Shown here piece by piece: positions 25,803-34,857 of a stretch of 64,000 bases of DNA (positions are counted from its first letter, which is position 1; each line of letters opens with the position of its first letter). The notes beneath the pieces were generated by a model. That model did not search any database. It was not told the origin of the DNA and saw nothing but the letters and a program-made list of their open reading frames with translations. Position numbers and translations under genes: made by a program. Source of the stretch: Catenuloplanes niger (GTDB taxonomy: Bacteria; Actinomycetota; Actinomycetes; Mycobacteriales; Micromonosporaceae); contig NZ_JAVDYC010000001.1 in NCBI RefSeq assembly GCF_031458255.1, positions 7,736,501-7,800,500 of the forward strand. The letters run 5' to 3'.

Positions 25803-26183
25803 CCGGCCGCCCACCGGCGACGGAGCCGCTCCCGACCGTCCCCACGCGTGCGTCGTTTCCTCGTGCGCACCGCGCAGACCGCGGCCAGGCACACGAGACG
25901 AAACCCATTCCACCCACGAAGAAGCAGCCGGGCCGGCGAACCCCGGGCACGCCGGAACCTCCGCCCTCCCCGGAGCCCGAGGCCCGCCGGAGGCATGCAC
26001 TGGACGCAACCCACAAACGGCCATACCTCGCATAGTCAAGAAACGTCGGCCGCCCGGACCCGGCAACCGGCCCACCGGCAGGCCTCCAGGCATGTGGCCG
26101 GCGACTCCCGCGCCGGCTTCCGCATCACGGCGATCGAAGCCACCGCCCGCGCGGGTTCCGGCAGGCACCGTGAGCCCGCGGCG

Positions 26184-26397
26184 CCTGCTGGAACCCGCGC
26201 AGGCGGGTCCTGCTGAGATCTGCGCCCGCGGCGCCTGCTGAAACCCGCGCGCCGCAGTCCTGCTGAGACCCGCTCGACCGCGGGGGCCCCGCTGATCTCG
26301 CGCGACCGCAGTCCTGCTGAGACCCGCGCGACCGCGGGGGTCCCGCTGATCCCGCGCGACCGCGGGGCTCGCTGAACCCGCGCGACCGCGGGCCCCG
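26184..26397. repeat. Tandem array of about eight 25-29-bp units, many forming hairpins
   Basis: Units follow CYGCTGAgACCCGCGCGACCG with a short G-rich end and vary slightly. The core CCCGCG-CGAC-CGCGGG folds into a 6-bp stem with a CGAC loop in the best copies. Units abut without spacers, so this is not a CRISPR. The array ends 158 bp upstream of the thymidine kinase start. Confidence 0.75.
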
Positions 26398-26414
26398 GAT
26401 GGTGAGTGGCAGCT

Positions 26415-26468
26415 GACCGGAGCCCGCGGGAGCACCGCTGAGCGCCCCCGCCGGAAGTGGGAAGATCC
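26415..26468. repeat. Dispersed intergenic element, copy 1
   Basis: GACCGGAGCCCGCGGGAGCA then, after a variable stretch, CGCCGGAAGTGGGAAGATCC. Two related copies lie at 43584-43638 and 51847-51904. Confidence 0.65.
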
Positions 26469-26555
26469 GGCGGTTGATCTTCATCCGGGTGATGAACGTG
26501 ACCCCCGGGCGGGTCGTGGTTGGCAGCCCCGGGCCAGGGCGGCAGGATCGGCGCC

Positions 26556-27122
26556 GTGGATCTGACGGTGATCGTGGGCCCGGTCAAGGGTGGCAAGAGC
26601 CTGGAGATGATCAGCTTGCTCTCGCCGCTGGAGCACGCCGGTGTGCCGCACCGGATATTCCAGTCGATGCGGCACGGACGGGACACCGAGATCGTGTCGC
26701 GTGCCGGGGGCAGTCTGCGGACCGAGAAGGTCGCGAGCCTGCGCGGCGCGCTGGACCGGCCGGTGCAGGTGATCGGCGTGGACGAGGTGCACATGTTCTC
26801 GGTCGCGGACGTGGGCGTGCTCGGTGAGGCGCTGGGCAAGGGCGTGAAGGTGGTGGCGGCCGGCATCGACCTGGATCATCGCGGTGAGCTGTTCGCGCCG
26901 ATCCGGGCGCTGCTGGAGCTGGCGCCGGAGAAGGTGATCCACCGTCGTGCGGTCTGTGACGTGTGCCGGAGCATGGACGCGGGCTGGACGCAGGTGCTGG
27001 AGCACGGCACGCCCATGATCAGGCGGTTGGCGCCGTCGACGGCGCTGCCGGACGACGGAACCTACACGTATGAGGCCCGCTGCCGCCGCTGCTTCGTGTT
27101 TCCTGATCATGACGAGCGGTAG
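26556..27122 (+). CDS. tdk: Thymidine kinase, type II
   Basis: 188 residues, normal for the family. It phosphorylates deoxythymidine with ATP in the salvage pathway. P-loop GPVKGGKS (8-15), Walker B-like VIGVDEVHMF, lasso-region residues, and zinc-ribbon cysteines CDVCR and CRRCF are visible. The GTG at 26556 starts just before the P-loop, as in relatives; the upstream in-frame ATG at 26520 would add 12 residues. It stands alone behind the repeat region. Confidence 0.88.
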   Translation: MDLTVIVGPVKGGKSLEMISLLSPLEHAGVPHRIFQSMRHGRDTEIVSRAGGSLRTEKVASLRGALDRPVQVIGVDEVHMFSVADVGVLGEALGKGVKVVAAGIDLDHRGELFAPIRALLELAPEKVIHRRAVCDVCRSMDAGWTQVLEHGTPMIRRLAPSTALPDDGTYTYEARCRRCFVFPDHDER

Positions 27123-27229
27123 CTAGATCACGAATCGGAGACGCCTGCGAACCTTTTCGTGGGCCTCGCCTCTCCTGTCTGACTGAGGGAGGCGAACAGC
27201 GCCGCCCGGGTGAGGAGTTGACGGCGGCG

Positions 27230-30200
27230 ATGAGGCTGGTGATGCGGCGCGCCCGCGCGGCGAGGAGCCTGCTGGTCGCGGCCGTCGCGGCGACACTGAT
27301 CGCGACGGCGCTGCTGACGGGCCTGGCCGGCTACAGCCGGGAGGTCGTCGACGCGGGCGCACGTGGCGCGGTGTCCGCGGCGGACGGTGATCAGCGCTCG
27401 ATCCTGATCCGGGGATCGGCGGGCGGGGACGCGGCCGGCCTGGACGAGCGGGACCGCAGGGTGCGGGAGCGGCTGGCCGGCGGGCTCGGCGGGCGGGAGA
27501 CCGTGGTGTCCGGGGCCGGCTACGCGGCCGGCCGGCAGCTGGTCGGCGCGACCGGGACCGCCCAGCCGGACGACGACGGCACGGTGTACGCGTCCGTGGT
27601 GTTCCTGGACGGCATCGAGGACCACGCGGACCTGGTGGCGGGCGCGTGGCCGGCGCCGGACGCGCCGCAGGCCGCGCTGGCCGACGACGCCGCGGCCGTG
27701 CTCGGCGTGCGCGCCGGTGACACGGTGCCGATCCTGGACCGGGTCAGCAAGAAGATCACCGACGTGACCGTCACCGGCCTGTGGGTGCCGAGGGACACCA
27801 ACGACGCCTACTGGCGGTTGACCCCGGACCAGTCGTCGGGCTACGGCCCGTTCGTGGTCGGCCGGGACACGTTCACCGCGACCTTCCTGACGAACGCGTC
27901 CGCGGCCTGGCTGGTGGAACCGGACCTGGACGGTGTCGCGCTGGCGGAGCTGCGCCGGATCGCGCGGGACGCGGCCGTGGTCTCCGAAGGGCTGCCGGAG
28001 GCGACCGGGCTCGGCCGGTCCGGGCTGGTCACGTCGGACATCGGCGCGCTCGCCGGCCGGCTGGCCACCGCGGAACTGGTCGGCCGGTCCGCGCTGGTCA
28101 CCCCGATGCTGCTGGTGATCGTGCTCAGCGGGTACGCGCTGCTGCTGGTCGCCGGCCTGCTGACCGAGCAGCGCCGGGACGAGACCGCGCTGCTGCGCGC
28201 CCGGGGTGCCGCCCGTAACCAGCTGGCCGTACTGGCCGCGCGCGAGGCGCTGCTGGTGGTGCTGCCGGCCGTGCTCGTCGCGCCGCCGCTGGCCACCTGG
28301 CTGGTCGGCGCGGCCGGTGACCTGCCGCTGCTGCGTGACGCCGCGATCGACCTCGACCCGTCGACGGACGCGCTCGCCTGGATCGTGGCGGTGCTGGCCG
28401 CGCTCGGCTGCGGTGTCGCGATGCTGGCTCCCGCGCTGCGCAAGGGCGGCACGTACGCCGGTGAGCTGGCCGCCCGCGCCCGGCCGGCGAGACGTACGGT
28501 GTTCCAGAAGGCCGGGCTGGACCTGCTGCTGATCGTGCTCGCCGGGCTCGGCTGGATGCAGCTGCGGCAGTACTCGTCGCCACTGGCCGGGTCCGGCGGC
28601 GGACTCGGCATCGACCCGCTGCTCGCGGCCACGCCGACGATCGCGGTGCTCGGCGGCACGGTGGTCGCGCTGCGGCTGCTGCCGCCGGTGACGAGGCTGG
28701 CCGAGCGCCTGGTCGACCGCAAGCAGTGGATCTCCGCGACGTTCGGCGCCTGGCAGGCCGGGCGCCGCCCGCACGCCGGGCCGGTGCTGCTGCTCTCGCT
28801 CGCGGTCGCGGTCAGCACGGTCGCGTGGTGCCTGGCCAGCACGTCCGCCCGGTCCAACGCGGATCAGGCGGACCACGTCACCGGCGCGGACCTGCGGCTG
28901 GTCGAGCAGAACGGCGTCGCGCCGGCCGGCCGCGCCGCGCAGCTGGCCGGGCTGCCCGGCGCCGCGACCGTGCTGCCCGCCTGGCGGGACAGCCTGCGGA
29001 TGGGCCCGGAGAACGCGCTCGGCGACATGGTGGCGCTGGACGCGGCGGCCGCGCCCGGCGTGCTGCGCCTGCGCGACGATCTGGCCGGTGGCGGCGCGGA
29101 GGCGCTGCTCGGTGGGCTGGCCGAGGCGCGGCGGACCGCGCCGGCGGTGTCGCTGCCGGCCGGTGGCACCCGGCTGACCGGCACGTTCTCCGGGGACGGT
29201 GTCGGCTCGCCGATCCGGACCACGGCCGTGCTCGCGGACGGGCACGGCACGACGTACCGGCTCCCGCTCGGCGAGACGTGGCCCGGCGACACGGCCCGCT
29301 TCGACGTGGAGTTGCCGCCCGGCGCGGACCGGCTGGCCGGGTTCGTCGTCGACGCGGTCGGCGGTAACGGCGAGCGGCTCGACTGGACGCTGACCGGGCT
29401 GGCCGTGGACGGCACGCCGCTGGACCTGACCGGTGCGACGCCGCGGTGGAACGGCACGGACCGGGCCGGCCGGGTCGGCGAGGCGTCCGCCGAGGGGGCG
29501 GGGGTGCGCGCCGCGTTCACGGTGCAGGGGGTGATCTTCGGGGTCCGGTCGTTCACGTTCGCGGTCGTGCCGAAGGCCACCGAACGGCTGTCGGTGCCGG
29601 TGGTCGCGACCCCGGCGGCGCTCTCCGCGCTGCGGCTGGACGTCGGCGGCACGACCCGGCTGTCGCTCGGTGGCGCCTCGGTCGAGGTGGTCGTCACCGG
29701 CCGCGCGGACTCGCTGCCCGGCGACACCCAGTCCGCGTCGCTGCTGGTGGACCTGCCGTCGCTCAGCTCCACCGTGTTCAACACCTGGGGCCTGACCCGT
29801 GGCCCGCAGGAGTGGTGGGTGGCGGCCGGGCCGGGCGCCCGCGCCGAGGCCGCGGACGCGGCCGGGGCGCTCAGCGGCCTGACCGTGCTGGACCGGGTCG
29901 CGCTCGGCGGCGCGGCGGACTCCGACCCGTACGGCGTCGGCGCGCGGGCCGCCCTGTTCGCGGCCGCGCTCGGTGCGGTGCTGCTGGCCGCCGTCGGCAT
30001 CGCGGTGGACGTGCGCGCCACCGGGCGCCGCCGGCTGACCGAGATGGCGGTGCTGCACACGCTCGGCGTCGGCGCCCGCCAGCTGGCCCGCGCGCTGCTG
30101 ATCGAGCAGGCGTTCCTGGCCGGGCTGGGCGTGCTGGCCGGGCTCGGCGTCGGGATCGCGGTCGCGGCCACGATGGCGCCGCTGGTGGTGCTGACGCCGT

Positions 30201-30367
30201 CCGCGGAGCGGCCGGTGCCGGAGCCGGTGTTGCAGGTCGACTGGCCGGCGGTCGGGGTGACCGGCGCGCTGCTGCTCGGCCTGGCGCTCGCGCTGTCCGC
30301 GCTGTCCGGGGTGAACCTGCGTAACCAGCTGGCCGTGGCGCAGCTGCGGATCGGTGAGGACCGGTGA
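27230..30367 (+). CDS. ABC transporter permease, FtsX/MacB-like, large
   Basis: 1045 residues. One N-terminal membrane segment, a large external domain (about 45-280), a core group of membrane segments, a second external domain (about 560-870) and the final membrane segments give the duplicated FtsX-type layout. The ATG at 27230 is chosen because GAGGAG at 27212-27217 is too close to the TTG at 27218. It overlaps the second permease by 4 nt and heads a four-gene operon with two ATPases, probably an exporter or an extractor of membrane-linked molecules. Substrate unknown. Confidence 0.88.
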   Translation: MRLVMRRARAARSLLVAAVAATLIATALLTGLAGYSREVVDAGARGAVSAADGDQRSILIRGSAGGDAAGLDERDRRVRERLAGGLGGRETVVSGAGYAAGRQLVGATGTAQPDDDGTVYASVVFLDGIEDHADLVAGAWPAPDAPQAALADDAAAVLGVRAGDTVPILDRVSKKITDVTVTGLWVPRDTNDAYWRLTPDQSSGYGPFVVGRDTFTATFLTNASAAWLVEPDLDGVALAELRRIARDAAVVSEGLPEATGLGRSGLVTSDIGALAGRLATAELVGRSALVTPMLLVIVLSGYALLLVAGLLTEQRRDETALLRARGAARNQLAVLAAREALLVVLPAVLVAPPLATWLVGAAGDLPLLRDAAIDLDPSTDALAWIVAVLAALGCGVAMLAPALRKGGTYAGELAARARPARRTVFQKAGLDLLLIVLAGLGWMQLRQYSSPLAGSGGGLGIDPLLAATPTIAVLGGTVVALRLLPPVTRLAERLVDRKQWISATFGAWQAGRRPHAGPVLLLSLAVAVSTVAWCLASTSARSNADQADHVTGADLRLVEQNGVAPAGRAAQLAGLPGAATVLPAWRDSLRMGPENALGDMVALDAAAAPGVLRLRDDLAGGGAEALLGGLAEARRTAPAVSLPAGGTRLTGTFSGDGVGSPIRTTAVLADGHGTTYRLPLGETWPGDTARFDVELPPGADRLAGFVVDAVGGNGERLDWTLTGLAVDGTPLDLTGATPRWNGTDRAGRVGEASAEGAGVRAAFTVQGVIFGVRSFTFAVVPKATERLSVPVVATPAALSALRLDVGGTTRLSLGGASVEVVVTGRADSLPGDTQSASLLVDLPSLSSTVFNTWGLTRGPQEWWVAAGPGARAEAADAAGALSGLTVLDRVALGGAADSDPYGVGARAALFAAALGAVLLAAVGIAVDVRATGRRRLTEMAVLHTLGVGARQLARALLIEQAFLAGLGVLAGLGVGIAVAATMAPLVVLTPSAERPVPEPVLQVDWPAVGVTGALLLGLALALSALSGVNLRNQLAVAQLRIGEDR

Positions 30368-33099
30368 GGAACGCGACGATGAGGCTGTTGCATCGGATCA
30401 GGGCCACGGCGGGGTACCTGGCGCTCCTCGCGGCGCTCGGGCTGGTGGCGTCGCTGCTGGTCAGCGGCGTGCCCCGATTGGCGAACGGGTTCACCGACGA
30501 CGGCCTGCGCGCGGACGTGCGCGGGCTGCACCACGCGGCCCGCGACCTCACGTACGGCGCGGAACCGCTGATCGACGGCCGGGTCCAGGTCGCCGGCGCG
30601 GAGGGCGGACTGGAACGCTACCGGGTGACGCTGCCCGCGCCGCTGCCCGGTGCGATCGGCGAGCGCTGGTTCGCCGCCCGGGTGGGTGGCGGCCCGTCCG
30701 CCCCGGGCGAGCCCGCGGTGACCGTGGCGCGGGGCCGGTTCGCCACGCCCTGCCCGCCCAGCCTGTCGTTCCGTTATCAGGCCGGCCTCGCGGACCGGAC
30801 GCGGATCACGGCCGGCCGGGCGCCGGACACGAAGGCGAGCGGCCCGGTCGAGGTGATGATCTCCGAGGCGGCCGCGTTCCGGCTGGGCGCGCAGGTCGGC
30901 ACCGCGTTCGCGGTGGCCGGCCCGGACGGCGTCCCGGTCGAGGCCGCGATCGTCGGCGTCTACGCGCCGCTGGACCCGGCCGCACCGGACTGGGACGACG
31001 TCGTGCTGGCCACCGTGGCCTGCGGGCCCGCCTCGACGGACACGACGTGGCGGGTCGCCCTGCTGACGGACGCGGCCGGCGTGGGGCGGGCGGCGGAGGG
31101 CACCGGGATGCTCGCCTACGAGTGGCGGTACCGCGTCGACGAGAACCGGCTGACCGCGGACGGCCTGGCCCCGCTGATCACCGCGATCGCCGAGGCCACC
31201 CGCACGCCGCCGGACGAGGGCCTGCGGCTGACCACCTCGCTGGACCGGGAACTGCTGACCTTCCAGGGCCGGCAGCGCGCGGTCGCGGCGCTGCTCGCGG
31301 TGGTGCTCTCCGGGCTGGTCGCCACGCTGCTCGGCCTGATCGTGCTGGCGGCCCGGCTGGCCGTGGACCGGCGGCGGGACGAGCTGTCGCTGCTGCGCGC
31401 CCGCGGCGGCACCGGCACCGCGATCGGCGTGCGCACGCTCGCCGAGACCGCGGTGGTGGTGCCGGCCGCGGTGATCGCCGGCTGGGCCGCCGGCACGCTG
31501 CTGCCCGGCCGGGCGGCGCCGGGGGAGTGGTGGTCCGTGCTCGGCATCGGGCTGGTCGCCACGGTCTCCGTACCGGTGCTGGCCATGTCGATGCGGGCCG
31601 GGTTCCTCGGCGGCCGGCAGGACCTGACCACGCAGCGGCCGTCGGTACGGCGTCTCGCGGTCGAGGGTTTCCTGCTGCTGCTCGCGGTGCTCGGCGTGGT
31701 CGTGCTGCGCCGCCGCGGGCTCAGCCAGGACGTCGGCGTGGACCCGTTCCTCGCGTCCGTGCCGGTGCTGCTGGCGGTCGCGGCCGCGCTGGTCGCGGTG
31801 CGGTCGGTCCCGTGGCCGCTGCGCCAGGTCGGCCGGTTCGCGCACCGGTCCCGCAGCGTGGTGCCGTTCCTCGGCCTGGCCCGGGCCGGCCGGGCCGCGC
31901 CGGTCAGTCTCGGGCCGCTCGCGGTGCTGGTCGTGGCGATCGCCACCGGCGTGTTCACCAGCGTCGTCACCAGCACCGTCGGGTACGCCCGGGACCGTGC
32001 CGCGGACAGCGCGGTGGCCGGCGACGCACAGCTGACCGGGTACGCGTTCGGGTCCGGTACCGCGCGGGCGCTGTCCGATCTCGACGGGGTGACCTCGGTG
32101 GTGCCGTTGAGCGTGGAGTCCGGCGTGCGGTTGCAGGACCGGCTCGGCACCGGCAGCCACGAGACCGTCCAGGCCCAGCAGCTGGTGGTGGACGGGCCGG
32201 CGATGGCGCGGGTGCTGCGGGACAGCGGGCGCGGCGTCACGCTGCCGCCGGTGCTGCTGGACGCGGCCCGGGTCGCCACGGACGACGCACCGGTCCCGGC
32301 CGTGGTGTCGCCGTCGGTCGCGGCCGAGGTCGGCGAGGCCGGCGCCACCGAGGTGCAGGGCCGCCGGTACGCGTTCCGGGTGGCCGCGGTCGTCGACTCG
32401 CTGCCCGGCCTGGACCTGGGCACGCGCTCGTTCATCGCGCTCCCGGCCGCCGCGCTGCCGCTGCCGCGGAACGCGGAGCTCGTGCCGAACCGGTTCCTGA
32501 TCGCCGGCGAGGGCTTCTCCACCGCGGAGCTGACCGCGACCGGTGACCAGGGACAGCTGGACTACTTCGCGGGCGTGTTCGGCCGTCCGGTGCCGGACAC
32601 GCAGCTGGAGCAGCGGGCCGCGGTCACCACCTGGGCCGGGTACCGGGCCGCGATGGAGGCCGGCGGCGTCAACGGCGTGCTCAGCTTCACGTTCGCGGCC
32701 GGTGCGGTCGGTGCGACGCTGCTGGCGCTGCTCGCGGTGGGCTTCACCGTGCTGGCCGACGCGGCCGGGCGCGGCCGGACGCTGTCCCGGCTGCGGACCA
32801 TGGGCCTGTCCGCCGGGCAGGGCCGCGGGCTGCTGATCTACGAGTTGTTGCCGCTGGTCGCGGTGGCGGTGCTCGCCGGTGGCGCGGTCGGGATCGCGTT
32901 GCCGCAGGTGCTCGGGCCCGCGCTCGGGCTCGGTGGGTTCACGGCCGGCGCTCCGGTCCGTACCCACGTGGACCCGGTGTTGGTGTTGGGTGTTCCGCTG
33001 CTCATGGTGCCGGCGCTGCTGCTGGCCCTGCTGGTGGAGAGCGGGCTGAATCGCCGGATGCGCCTCGGCGAGGTGCTCCGCCTCGGAGAGGAGAACTGA
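30364..33099 (+). CDS. ABC transporter permease, FtsX/MacB-like, second subunit
   Basis: 911 residues, same duplicated layout as the preceding gene: N-terminal membrane segment (about 15-35), external domain, membrane block around 300-390, second block around 440-540, external domain, and C-terminal block around 770-890. VLSGLVATLLGLIVLAARLAV and RRRDELSLLRARGG mark the FtsX domain. GTG at 30364 overlaps the previous stop. It likely forms a heterodimer with the first permease. Confidence 0.9.
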   Translation: MRNATMRLLHRIRATAGYLALLAALGLVASLLVSGVPRLANGFTDDGLRADVRGLHHAARDLTYGAEPLIDGRVQVAGAEGGLERYRVTLPAPLPGAIGERWFAARVGGGPSAPGEPAVTVARGRFATPCPPSLSFRYQAGLADRTRITAGRAPDTKASGPVEVMISEAAAFRLGAQVGTAFAVAGPDGVPVEAAIVGVYAPLDPAAPDWDDVVLATVACGPASTDTTWRVALLTDAAGVGRAAEGTGMLAYEWRYRVDENRLTADGLAPLITAIAEATRTPPDEGLRLTTSLDRELLTFQGRQRAVAALLAVVLSGLVATLLGLIVLAARLAVDRRRDELSLLRARGGTGTAIGVRTLAETAVVVPAAVIAGWAAGTLLPGRAAPGEWWSVLGIGLVATVSVPVLAMSMRAGFLGGRQDLTTQRPSVRRLAVEGFLLLLAVLGVVVLRRRGLSQDVGVDPFLASVPVLLAVAAALVAVRSVPWPLRQVGRFAHRSRSVVPFLGLARAGRAAPVSLGPLAVLVVAIATGVFTSVVTSTVGYARDRAADSAVAGDAQLTGYAFGSGTARALSDLDGVTSVVPLSVESGVRLQDRLGTGSHETVQAQQLVVDGPAMARVLRDSGRGVTLPPVLLDAARVATDDAPVPAVVSPSVAAEVGEAGATEVQGRRYAFRVAAVVDSLPGLDLGTRSFIALPAAALPLPRNAELVPNRFLIAGEGFSTAELTATGDQGQLDYFAGVFGRPVPDTQLEQRAAVTTWAGYRAAMEAGGVNGVLSFTFAAGAVGATLLALLAVGFTVLADAAGRGRTLSRLRTMGLSAGQGRGLLIYELLPLVAVAVLAGGAVGIALPQVLGPALGLGGFTAGAPVRTHVDPVLVLGVPLLMVPALLLALLVESGLNRRMRLGEVLRLGEEN

Positions 33100-34043
33100 T
33101 GGCGGCCCCAGATCTGGCCATCCTGCAGCGACGGGCGGCCGAACGTGCCGCCGCGCGGGCGGGCGGCACCGACCGGCTGCGCGGGCACATCGTCTGCGAC
33201 GGCCTGGTGCGCATCTTCAAGACCGAGGGCGTGGAGGTCTTCGCGCTCCAGGGGCTGGACCTGGTCGTCGACCGCGGCGAGCTGATCGCGATCGTCGGCG
33301 CGTCCGGCTCCGGCAAGTCGACCATGCTGAACGTGCTGTCCGGCCTGGACGTGCCGACCGCCGGCATCGCCCGGGTCGCCGGGTACGACCTGCTCACCAT
33401 GTCGCCGCGCAAGCGCCTGACCTACCGGCGGCACACGGTCGGGTTCATCTGGCAGCAGACCGCGCGGAACCTGCTGCCCTACCTGACCGCCCGGGAGAAC
33501 GTGGAGTTGCCGCAGCAGCTGGCCCGGCGCCGGCGTGGCGCGGGCAGGCGCGCGTCGGAACTGCTCGACATGCTCGGCGTCGGCGAGCTGGCGAACCGGC
33601 GGCCCGGCGAGATGTCCGGCGGCCAGCAGCAGCGCGTCGCGGTCGCGGTGGCGGTGGCGAACAACCCGGAGGTGCTGTTCGCGGACGAGCCGACCGGCGA
33701 GCTGGACGAGGCCACGGCCGCGGAGGTGTTCGGCGCACTGCGCACGATCAACGCGGAGCTGGGCGTCACGGTCGTCGTCGTCACCCACGACCACTCGGTG
33801 TCGTCGCAGGTCCGCCGCACCGTGCAGATCCGCGACGGGCGCACCTCCGCGGAGGTCCGCCGGTCCGCGCGGCTGACCGACGAGGGCGTGGAGGAGCTGA
33901 TCTCCGAGGAGTACGCGGTGATCGACCGCAGCGGCCGGCTGCAGCTGCCCGCCACGTTCGTCGACGAGCTGGCGCTGCGCGAGCGCGTCAAGCTCACGCT
34001 CGAGACCGACCACGTCGCCGTTTTCCCGGGGCAGGAATCATGA
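33099..34043 (+). CDS. ABC transporter ATP-binding protein with AbrB-like C-terminal tail
   Basis: 314 residues. Walker A is GASGSGKST (about 67-75), the signature is MSGGQQQR (about 173-180), and Walker B is VLFADEPTGELD. After the ATPase core a tail of about 45 residues follows, with YAVIDRSGRLQLPATF and RVKLTLETDHVAVFP, resembling the swapped-hairpin AbrB/SpoVT fold. Such a tail could bind DNA or serve as a dimerisation element. Start overlaps the second permease by 1 nt; end overlaps the next ATPase by 4 nt. Confidence 0.93.
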   Translation: MAAPDLAILQRRAAERAAARAGGTDRLRGHIVCDGLVRIFKTEGVEVFALQGLDLVVDRGELIAIVGASGSGKSTMLNVLSGLDVPTAGIARVAGYDLLTMSPRKRLTYRRHTVGFIWQQTARNLLPYLTARENVELPQQLARRRRGAGRRASELLDMLGVGELANRRPGEMSGGQQQRVAVAVAVANNPEVLFADEPTGELDEATAAEVFGALRTINAELGVTVVVVTHDHSVSSQVRRTVQIRDGRTSAEVRRSARLTDEGVEELISEEYAVIDRSGRLQLPATFVDELALRERVKLTLETDHVAVFPGQES

Positions 34044-34714
34044 TCATTTCAGTGTCCGGTGTGAGCCGGAACTACGGCGACGTCGAGGCCGTGCGCGACG
34101 TCTCGTTCACCGCGAACCGGGGCGAGCTGGTCGCGGTCCGCGGCCGGTCCGGCGCCGGCAAGACCACGCTGCTCAACATGGTCGGCGGCCTGGACCGGCC
34201 GACCTCCGGGCAGATCGTGATCGACGGCCACGACGTGACCGCCGCGAGCGAGCGGGAGCTGCTGGACCTGCGCCGCACCACGATCGGCTTCGTGTTCCAG
34301 TCGTTCGGCCTGATCCCGATCCTGTCCGCGGCGGAGAACGTCAGCGTGCCGCTGCGGCTCAACAAACAGCCCGCGGCGGTACGCGAGGAGCGGATCTCGC
34401 TGCTGCTGGAGCTGGTCGGGCTCGGCGGTCACGCGAACCAGCGGCCGTACGAGCTGTCCGGCGGCCAGCAGCAGCGCGTCGCGGTCGCCCGCGCGCTGGC
34501 CAACGACCCGCCGCTGCTGATCGCGGACGAGCCGACCGGGCAGCTGGACTCGGAGACCGGACGGTCGATCATGGACCTGCTGCGCGCGCTGGTCGCCTCG
34601 CGCGGCATGTGCGTCCTCGTCGCCACGCACGACCCGACGCTGATCGACCTGGCCGACCGCGTCCTCACGCTGCGCGACGGCCGGCTGGCCGAGGCCCCGG
34701 TCCCGGCGCTGTGA
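34040..34714 (+). CDS. ABC transporter ATP-binding protein, MacB/LolD-like
   Basis: 224 residues, a plain MacB/LolD-type ATPase: Walker A GRSGAGKTT (about 35-43), Q-loop VFQSFGLIP, signature LSGGQQQR, Walker B LLIADEPTGQLD and switch His in VATHD. The operon therefore encodes two different ATPases for two different permeases, which suggests a heteromeric complex. A strong hairpin follows at 34718-34748. Confidence 0.95.
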   Translation: MIISVSGVSRNYGDVEAVRDVSFTANRGELVAVRGRSGAGKTTLLNMVGGLDRPTSGQIVIDGHDVTAASERELLDLRRTTIGFVFQSFGLIPILSAAENVSVPLRLNKQPAAVREERISLLLELVGLGGHANQRPYELSGGQQQRVAVARALANDPPLLIADEPTGQLDSETGRSIMDLLRALVASRGMCVLVATHDPTLIDLADRVLTLRDGRLAEAPVPAL

Positions 34715-34717
34715 CGG

Positions 34718-34748
34718 CGTGCCCGGCCGGGGTCACCGGCCGGGCACG
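34718..34748 (+). terminator. Terminator hairpin after the ABC operon
   Basis: A 13-bp perfect stem (34718-34730 with 34736-34748) and a 5-nt loop, directly after the last ATPase stop. Its right arm runs into the following tandem repeat. Confidence 0.75.
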
Positions 34749-34818
34749 GTCCGCGGTTTTCGGCGGGGCGCGGTCCGCGGTTTTCGGCGGGGCGCGGTCC
34801 GCGGTTTTCGGCGGGGCC
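34747..34818. repeat. Three tandem copies of a 24-bp unit
   Basis: CGGTCCGCGGTTTTCGGCGG plus GGCG is repeated three times without spacers at 34747, 34771 and 34795. A second set of 17-bp repeats (GCGGACGYGTGTCCTCR) follows at 34827-34875 and runs into the end of the converging PPOX gene. Confidence 0.85.
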
Positions 34819-34857
34819 GGTCCTGAGCGGACGTGTGTCCTCGGCGGACGCGTGTCC

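Larger units (their letters stand above)
25803..26555. other. Long non-coding region before thymidine kinase
   Basis: 750 bp without a convincing gene. It contains a possible hairpin just after the membrane-protein gene (arms at 25855-25865 and 25892-25904 with a 2-nt bulge), a tandem hairpin-repeat array (26184-26397) and one copy of a dispersed element (26415-26468). Confidence 0.6.

Noticed and set aside
26184-26397. Possible CRISPR array
   Set aside because: Units are directly adjacent with no spacers, vary in sequence and length, and no cas genes are present.
25092-26435. Reverse open frame through the 26.2-kb repeats
   Set aside because: Its repeated peptide simply reflects the DNA repeats, and it continues antisense to a membrane-protein gene.
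27128-30058. Long reverse open frame opposite the first ABC permease
   Set aside because: Antisense shadow of a well-supported membrane protein; no recognisable domain and typical RGH-rich shadow composition.
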